A DNA stretch of 64,000 nt from Phycomyces blakesleeanus NRRL 1555(-). Lineage: Eukaryota; Mucoromycota; Mucoromycetes; Mucorales; Phycomycetaceae. Location of the stretch: assembly GCF_001638985.1 (NCBI RefSeq), contig NW_017265144.1, positions 1,426,001-1,490,000 on the forward strand, read 5' to 3'. The translations under genes were made by a program, and so were the position numbers. This document shows positions 56,997 to 64,000 of the stretch, one piece after another. The notes under the pieces are model-generated. The model saw only the letters and a list, made by a program, of their open reading frames with translations, was not told the DNA's origin and did no database searches. How positions within the stretch are numbered: the stretch's first letter is position 1; each line of letters opens with the position of its first letter.

Positions 56997-58001
56997 TCAT
57001 GAAGGCATATCTGGATTGAGATCCAAGATCCAGAATGGATCTCCTTGAGATTCCTCTGGTTGACCAGTGCTACCAGCCTCCTTATTGATTTCTTCTTCCA
57101 TTGCACTATCACTATCCGAGCTTTCGACTAGAAAACAAAATAAAAAAGTATATAATTAGCTCACTTCAAAAGCCAAAAAAAAACATGTAATAATAGTAAT
57201 AGTATTATCTTTCTTCTAGTTTCATGATTCTCACATTGATCTTCTGGTACAGGTTGTGGTGCATGCTGCCAGTAGAGTTGACCACGGCGCATACGCTCTT
57301 CATCAGGATAAGGTTTCTCGAATTCAATCTTCATATCACGACTGATCAATTCAAAGTTTGGAGGTGCAGAAGTGTACTTTGATAGTTTAGAAGCATAAGA
57401 CAAAATCTCTGTGAACTGAACATTTGCTATAAGAAAATAAAGAAGTAAATATACAGATTGACATATATATATATATATATATATTTCTTCTTCTTTTTGC
57501 ATTTATCTTACAATCCTTGGAATATTCAATAGCCTTTAATTCACGTTTGGCCTGTGTCAAATCAAGATCTATATTTTCGCGTGCATCATGCAATCGTTGA
57601 ACGATTTCCAACATTGTCATTTGATGGCGTTGAATATCATCCTGAACTTGTATAATTCGTCTCTGTCGTGCTTGATGCTCATCGACTAGGAGTAGAAACC
57701 TATCAATACGCTTTGTTTGTTCATTTTGTATATAGAGTATATATGTGCTTTGTTTTTCTTCTTCTTTTTATTATTATATATATAAAGAAAGAAAGAAGGA
57801 AATGGAAATCTTACTGGATTCAATAGCTTGTTGGAGTGCTCTATCTACTCCAACAATCTTTTTTAAAAGTGTCTCGGGAGAATGTTGCTCATCCACCGGG
57901 GTATTTTCTGCTACTAATGATATGGCATGAAAGTAATTCTTAATAAGACCAGAGTAATCTGTCAAGAGTGCATTAACTTGATCGCGCAAAGAAGATGCCA
58001 T
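56997..58001 (-). CDS. MED4: Mediator complex subunit 4
   Basis: Four exons (58001-57815, 57685-57512, 57426-57235, 57127-56997) give 227 residues. It is part of the middle module of Mediator, bridging activators to RNA polymerase II. The N-terminal half is a long coiled coil (RQRRIIQVQDDIQRHQMTML, DLDLTQAKRELKAIEYSKD), followed by the MED4 hallmark ILSYASKLSKYTSAPPNF and an acidic C-terminus (ESSDSDSAMEEEINKE). It lies head to head with the FRA10AC1-like gene. Confidence 0.88.
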
Positions 58002-58296
58002 GCTTTTTTTCTTCTTCTTTTCTTTAAAAGAAATTCAATTCATGATCTTCATTTTTTTATCTTTTTTTCTTTTTCTTTCTCAACTTCTGTCTTTCTCTCT
58101 TCCCATTTGATGTGACGTGTGTGACTTGAGCAGTAAAACTAAAGTTGTGTTGCTTGCATACATTCCTCAATACTTACAATCCATACACACTACACAAACA
58201 CTACAACCACTATACATTGCACCTGTATAGATTATCTCCTTTATAATTCTTATTTTACTTTCTGTATCCCTTCTTTCTTTCTTTCTTTAAATAATC

Positions 58297-58326
<30 letters not shown>
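58002..58326. promoter_or_regulatory. shared divergent promoter of MED4 and FRA10AC1-like gene
   Basis: A 325-bp gap lies between diverging starts. CT-rich stretches flank both starts, a tgacgtgtgtgac patch lies near 58112-58124, and a TAA microsatellite directly precedes the FRA10AC1-like ATG. Confidence 0.45.
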
Positions 58327-58329
<3 letters not shown>

Positions 58330-59503
58330 GCATCTTCAAAATCAATGTTTCGTAATGACCTACGTGGTGTAGATGCAGTAAGACAATAAAGTGTTCTTTT
58401 TACCCTTTCTTTTCTTCTTCTTTTCACTATATCATATATAGATATATATCTATTTACATTTTTATTTTTTGCTTTTAATTATCAAAAAATCTTACTATTT
58501 TCTCTCTTTTTCTTTTATATATATAAATACTCTTTCTTCTTCTTTTACTGTTTACAAGTACACTCGACACAAAAAGTTGATTAGAGACTACACACTTTTT
58601 TACAACCATCAAATACCTAAAAATGAAGTAAAATACAAGACCGAGATTGAGATCATTCGAGAGAATCACAAGTTTATTCGCAATCAAGATGAAGACGAGG
58701 CCGAAGATGCACCATGGGAACAACGTGCAGCCAAGAAATATTATGATAAACTCTTCAAAGAATATGCCATTGGTGAATTAAAGTACTACAAAGAATCAAA
58801 AATTGCTTTACGCTGGCGTACAGAGGGTGAAGTAGTATCTGGTAAAGGTAGGGTATCGATTTATTTATATGTTTATACGTTTACTTACTTGTGTTTTAGG
58901 CCAGTTTGTGTGTGCTTCTACACGCTGCGATTCTACTCACAGTCTGGAGAGTTGGGAAGTCAATTTCAGATATGCAGAGGATGGCGAGGTCAAGAATGAA
59001 TTGGTGAAAATCAGACTTTGCCCATCATGTTCTGATAAATTAAACTACACTACACAAAAGAGGTTGGCCAAGAAAGAAAAGAAGGACAAATTGAAACGGA
59101 AGCGGGATCAAAAGCGAGAACAAGAACGAGATTCAAACAAGTCTTCCCGTAAACGATCCAAAAAATCTTCTGGTAGTAAATCTGCTGCAGAAGATGAAAG
59201 CCAAAGTGAAAGTGAAAGCGAAAGTGAAGAAGACGAAGGCGAGAGAATGGGTAAAAATAAAGGTAAGTTATTGGTGTGTCGGTACATTTATGAATTGGTA
59301 GACAGGAAGGAGTCTGTTATTACTTTTACTTTCTCATCTTTACTTGTTAAGATGAGCGTAATACTAATATATGAATAAACGAATGGTATATAAACCATAT
59401 AGAGTCCGAAGCATCCAATGTGTGGAAGCAGACTGCAGAATCAAGAGAAGAAAGGTCAAAAGAGGAAGAATTCGAGGATTATTTTGCAGATCTATTACAA
59501 TAA
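58327..59503 (+). CDS. FRA10AC1: FRA10AC1-like nuclear protein
   Basis: Four exons (58327-58377, 58559-58847, 58900-59262, 59403-59503) give 267 residues. Conserved features are YTRHKKLIRDYTLFY, YYDKLFKEYAIGELKYYKES, IALRWRTEGEVVSGKGQFVC, then a zinc-ribbon-like pair (CASTRC and CPSC) and a Lys/Arg/Ser/Glu-rich tail, the layout of FRA10AC1 proteins, which associate with spliceosomes. The basic tail should direct it to the nucleus. Confidence 0.9.
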
Positions 59504-60274
59504 AAAAAATAGAGTACATCTTTGTTATACATATATATATGTATATGGCTGTGTGGATATAACTTGATGAAAAATACAATTCTGTAAGAATAAAATTAAC
59601 CTCTTAACCCAAGATATTTACTGCCTCGGGAGAAAGGGATAATTTATTTTTTCTCCTTAATGATTTTACCATGGGATTCTGGTGATCAGTATCAATATCA
59701 AGTTCCCGCGGGAGGTCAAAGCAAAGAAAATAATAATGTCAAAACTGGATTCAATCAAGTAACAAATGAATTGAATTTGGAACAATAATTTCATAGAAAT
59801 AAAGTACGAGAAAAGGAAGGTGAGAGGTTTGGTGTCTAATGGCCATCAATTAACCCAAGCACCCATTTATATTCCAATATCCACAGAATGTATATATTGC
59901 TATTATACATTAAATAAACCTCACCAAATAGGCAAGGTCATCTACAATTTCCTTTCTAAATCTCTCTTTCTACCTCTTGTAAACACATCTTCCTATTATT
60001 CCTTTTGTTGTTGACTCACAGTATCCGAACAAAACCAAAAAGAGAATCAATGGCAGGATTGTCTTTCAATAATTTAATATATATTTATATTTATGTATGT
60101 ATGTATGCATGTTTTAAGTAGCGTGTATCTGCGTCTCTTTCTCTTTCTGTGGGTGTGTGTGGGTGTGTGTGGGTGTGTGTGGGTGTGTGTGGGTAGGTGT
60201 GGGTGGGTGTGCGTTTTAATTAATATTAAAAATAATATTAATAAGATGAGGGAACAAAATTAATTAGACAGGTA
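59504..60274. other. intergenic between convergent genes
   Basis: No gene seen. A GTGTGTGGGT-type microsatellite lies near 60150-60210. Confidence 0.5.
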
Positions 60275-61482
60275 TTATAATGCATAGCTTGCTGTACTAA
60301 ATGAGTAATCCTCGTCTGGGTCTTGAGGTGATTCTGAACCTGTTCTGTCATTCACTAATCTCTTTGGTTCTTGGTATGGCACAAGATCCCACAATTGATT
60401 CTCATTGTCTTCGTATTTACGCTCATACAATAACACCACTGTTCCTGGCTTTGTCCAATTACCCTGTTTTTTGTTTTTTTTTTTTTTTACAAAAAAAAGT
60501 TAACATTTAAAATTATGGATATAAATGTCAAAAAGTCCCAAGAAATAATAATATTAAAGTAAGGAAGACTATCAACATTTCACTGTAGTTATGATTAGTA
60601 AATTTAAACTTACCCGAATATCAAGCACCAGATTAGGATCTGCTTGTGGGTAAATGAAACCATCTTCACGATAATACCATCGTTGGTTTTGGGCATCTTC
60701 GAGCATCTTTCGCTTGAACTGGATCACTTGCTTGTCACTCTCCAATACACCTTTTTTTAAAAAGGAAAAAATGTCTATTAAATGTCTGGATGGTATCCCA
60801 ATAAAATAAATAAACATATAATAATAACATTATTGAGAATGCCAACAATGAAACCAATTACAATAGCAATCCCAATCACAGTAGCAATATGATAGACATA
60901 CAGGTACAGATAAATATAAAGAAGGCCATTGTCAAAGGTTCATTTGGGATATCTTTCTATCTTTTTTTTTTGCTTTACTCACCACCTTGAATATCCAAGA
61001 CTACAAAACAAAAACGAGAAATTTCAAAAGTAAATAAATAAATTAATCGATTAATATTGTCAATTACATATTTATATATTACTGCTGACTACTAACTACC
61101 AGCTACTACGAGTTTAGAGATTGTATATATATATAATATTTTTATTTCTTAAAGAATAAAGAAAAAGAACCAATTTCTTGGTACATAATACGTAATGTAT
61201 ATTCTAGTCTGCAAAGAAGCTTACCGAGACCACTGTTTTTATTGATAATGTAGCCATGGTCATACATCCACAACTGATTGGCATTGTCTGTTTCTTTCAT
61301 TGGGTACACAATCACCTTGGCGCTTGTCTACAATCAACCATTTGGATTAGAAAACAAAATTACAATATAACTTTTATTGATTGGTTCATTACCTTGAGGG
61401 AATCCCATGACACGTCAAGAACCATCTTGTGCTTACAGCGGGACTGAATAAAGAACCAGCCATAAGGGAATTTGCTTGCCAT
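60275..61482 (-). CDS. QxW beta-trefoil (ricin B-like) lectin protein
   Basis: Five exons (61482-61393, 61327-61225, 61000-60983, 60750-60614, 60463-60275) give 178 residues. Three QxW motifs (NANQLWMY, AQNQRWYY, NENQLWDL), each followed or preceded by LVLDI/MVLDV blocks, mark a ricin-type beta-trefoil that binds carbohydrate or protein partners. There is no signal peptide, so it is probably cytosolic. Exon 3 is only 18 nt (VLDIQG) and its phase fits exactly. The C-terminus is acidic (SPQDPDEDYS). Such single-domain intracellular trefoils are common in Mucoromycota; the ligand is unknown. Confidence 0.85.
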
Positions 61483-63123
61483 AGTTAATTGAAACAATAA
61501 AGGGAGAGAGATATAGATAGAAGAATAAAGAAAGAAAGAAAAGAAAGAGAGAGAGAAAAAAAAGTATAATTATTTCATTTATTTTCATTCTACTTTTCTC
61601 CCTCTCTCTCTCTCTCTTGCTTTGTCCTTTGTCTGTCGGTCTGGTGAATATGGTTAGAACCCAGCACGATCATGACGCTTGGCATTCTTTTTTATGTTTT
61701 TTGAAGTGAAAGAACCAAAATATCCATAAATGGGGTTGTTGGGTATAGAGATATAATCAACTGGTTTGAGTGGACATGTTTCAATTTAGATAGAATAGAG
61801 CACATCACACTCGCATACATACATATACATACACATATGCATATAATGAATAATTTACTTACATAATAACTATTGAATTATACTCAAACAAGTAAAATCT
61901 AGTATTTATTAATGGCCTTTTTGTCAATTGAAAGATTAAGATAAAATAAATGGGTTCATTAATTAAACAAAGCTCTGAATATCAATGATAAACAATAGAC
62001 TATAGAATAGAATATAAGCTTGAATTTATTAGTAATAGTATCTTTCTGGTAATTGGATCAAGTACAAGATTTAATAGGTGTTTCCCTCCAAAATTCTATT
62101 GTGTCATCATCTTAATCTTCTTGACCATACATTACATTACATTAAATTACATTATACTACAAATGTAAATAAAATAAAAATAAAGCCAGGGCATTTACAC
62201 AGGAACATACAACATTGTCATTCTAATCCAGAAGCTGAACGTTACGCAAGGCTACAAGCTGAGAGTGATGTCATTGACAACAGAGCAATCAATCAATCAA
62301 TTTTCTTTGGGGGATTTGGAGAGTGAAAGAAAAAAGAGTTTAATTATGAGTATACAAGAATACAAAGACAAGGAAAGAAGGTATGTGCTGTACAAGGCAC
62401 CAATTGATCAACATAGCTATATTGTGTATATTGTCTTTGTTTGATATTTCTCTGCTTTACTCGCTGTATTCTGTACACCTCTTTGTGTCTTTTAGCATTA
62501 GTGATGTAAAGTATAAACTAAAAAAAGAATAATACTAAGAATGAAAACTGATCCAAGACATATTTTTTTTTAAAGAATAAAATAAAATAAATAAATCTTA
62601 CCTTTTTGTAAAAGTGGCCTTACTTGATGGCTTTTTATATGTATATGTTTCAAAATGAGTTTATTTTGGTTACCATGGTTTCTATTTATCCATCGATTTA
62701 TTAGAATCAAGAAAATAATAAAAATAAATTCGAAATAAAATATATACTTTTACTGTATGTAACTTGTGAGTTTTACCTGAATCTCTTGAATAATTTATGA
62801 AGACTTTATTGAACAGCATATTTTCCAAATGAGACTTACATAGTGCAGTATGCTTTATCAGCTATTTTCATTCTAATTTATGCTTTTGAATGTTAAAATT
62901 TTCAAATAAACAATTGGTGCAAGCATATAAAAATGATAACAATAATTAAAAAAAAAAACGATTAAAAATTTAAGCAATATAATATAATGCTTTTTGAATT
63001 TACGTTATATCTTTTCATCTTTTACAATTGTTTTTTTTCTTAATATATATGTAATCTATATTTACATGATCTCGCGCAAAAGAACAATTCTGGGGCCTCT
63101 TTCTTTGCTAGTTATTATACAGA
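61483..63123. other. gene-poor AT-rich region
   Basis: A frame near 62205-62326 ends EAERYARLQAESDVIDNRAI and FFGGFGE before a stop and has an acceptor-like ctaatccag before it, so it may be a terminal exon of an unresolved or lost gene. Nothing else is recognisable. Confidence 0.4.
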
Positions 63124-63125
63124 TA

Positions 63126-64000
63126 CACTCACGGTCAAAAACGGTTTGATCACCCCGAAAGAATGGGTCCGGGAGACCCAGAAAGATTGGAGAGAGGACA
63201 GAAAGACGCTTTGTACAAGTGGTTTAGAAGAATCCATATGCCTCATATTCTAGATTAAAGGTCATCTTTAAAGAATACAGAGATATTTACCTATCGAAAA
63301 GCAATAATCCGATACCAAGACCCATAGTTCAGATTTAAGAGAAATCCACGATAGAAAGCTATTTGATGGGGTTCGTATGTCAATTTGACCAGGGGATCAA
63401 GACTTGCAGTCAAAGGTAATGTTGAATGATTCAGCTATATCAGAAGAGTTGATAAAAGGTATGAGGAATATATATAGCATTGAGAAACCCAAATAAAGGA
63501 AGGATAATATGTTGATTTGGAGCTGTTCCTAGGCCAGTGTTTTTTCTGGGACCTTTGGGGCTACTATATAGCAACATAAATCAGAACGGATAGGTAAAGA
63601 CTTTTTTTTAGGCTCATAACTTCCTCTCTTAATTTTAAAAGCTTTTACAGAAACAAAATAGGAATCTTACGTTCCAATAAGACAATTATAGTTGTGATAA
63701 TACTGGCTCTTATTTGAAGGGGTGGAAAGACAACCCATAAGGTCAGAGGTTTTGTCTACTGGAGAGCTCAAATACCGGATATTAACCCCCCATTAAACAC
63801 TTTCGGTGGTCCTATCAAAAGATGTATTACTTATTAGTAGACAAGCGTTAACAGCATTTATAATTTGAAAGGTTGTAATGCAACAAGTGTGGCAAAAAAT
63901 AGGTGTCAAATTTGCATCAACTTTTACAGAAAGCATGCAACATCGACACCAGGATGTGATTGAGGCCAAGGGAGGTCATATCCAGTATTGATCTTTCCTT
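63126..64000 (+). mobile_element. decayed Tc1-like transposon, right end outside window
   Basis: The left inverted repeat CACTCACGGTCAAAAACG after a TA (63124-63125) matches the intact element at 3276. Sequence then jumps from the terminal repeat straight to the GRPRK region of the transposase (gggtccgggagacccagaaag), so roughly 260 bp including the transposase start are deleted. The rest follows the intact transposase with many substitutions, stops and small indels, to a position near its stop codon (gaggccaagggaggtcata). Same orientation as the intact copy. Confidence 0.9.

Overview
The window looks like nuclear DNA of an early-diverging filamentous fungus, most likely Mucoromycota (Mucorales-like). 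The reasons are: AT-rich intergenic DNA full of microsatellites; many short GT-AG introns (mostly 50-220 nt); a large FKS-type beta-1,3-glucan synthase; an APSES transcription factor; a Ral-type GTPase with a CAAX end, which ascomycete yeasts lack; and abundant Tc1/mariner-type DNA transposons. I cannot name the species from sequence alone. All exon models were assembled by hand from splice sites, reading phase and protein continuity.

Region 1 (1-23 kb) is accessory and repeat-rich. It holds three related F-box/LRR-like loci: a decayed fragment at 1537-3085 (-), an intact two-exon gene at 5761-7624 (+), and a near-intact copy with one in-frame TAG at 16756-18606 (+). Around them lie an intact Tc1-like transposon (3276-4619) and two almost identical DD34E transposons in the same orientation (8177-9681 and 13726-15232). 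Both DD34E copies carry the same TAG in the helix-turn-helix region of the transposase. Between them sits an unrecognised seven-exon gene (10465-12290), a 42-bp perfect palindrome and a 163-bp direct repeat. At 19.0-22.4 kb a diverged direct duplication carries two identical tRNA-like Pol III units.

Region 2 (23-61.5 kb) is a conventional gene-rich segment: a molybdopterin-binding-domain protein, a CCCH/methyltransferase fusion, mitochondrial ribosomal protein bL17, IBA57 (Fe-S assembly), a calmodulin-like protein, PEP carboxykinase, a StuA-like APSES factor with long glutamine tracts, an MIT-domain protein, an alpha-arrestin-like protein, a 47-residue small protein missed by long-ORF calling, glucan synthase FKS1, a Ral GTPase, Mediator subunit MED4, a FRA10AC1-like protein and a QxW beta-trefoil lectin-like protein. 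Divergent pairs (bL17m/IBA57 and MED4/FRA10AC1-like) share promoters of about 300 bp. Convergent pairs (MoCF/methyltransferase and MIT/arrestin) are separated by under 200 bp.

Region 3 (61.5-64 kb) is gene-poor and ends in a decayed, internally deleted Tc1 copy related to the intact element near the left end, in the same orientation. There is no operon-like linkage between gene functions; the main biological interest is the transposon/F-box cluster and the orphan gene inside it.
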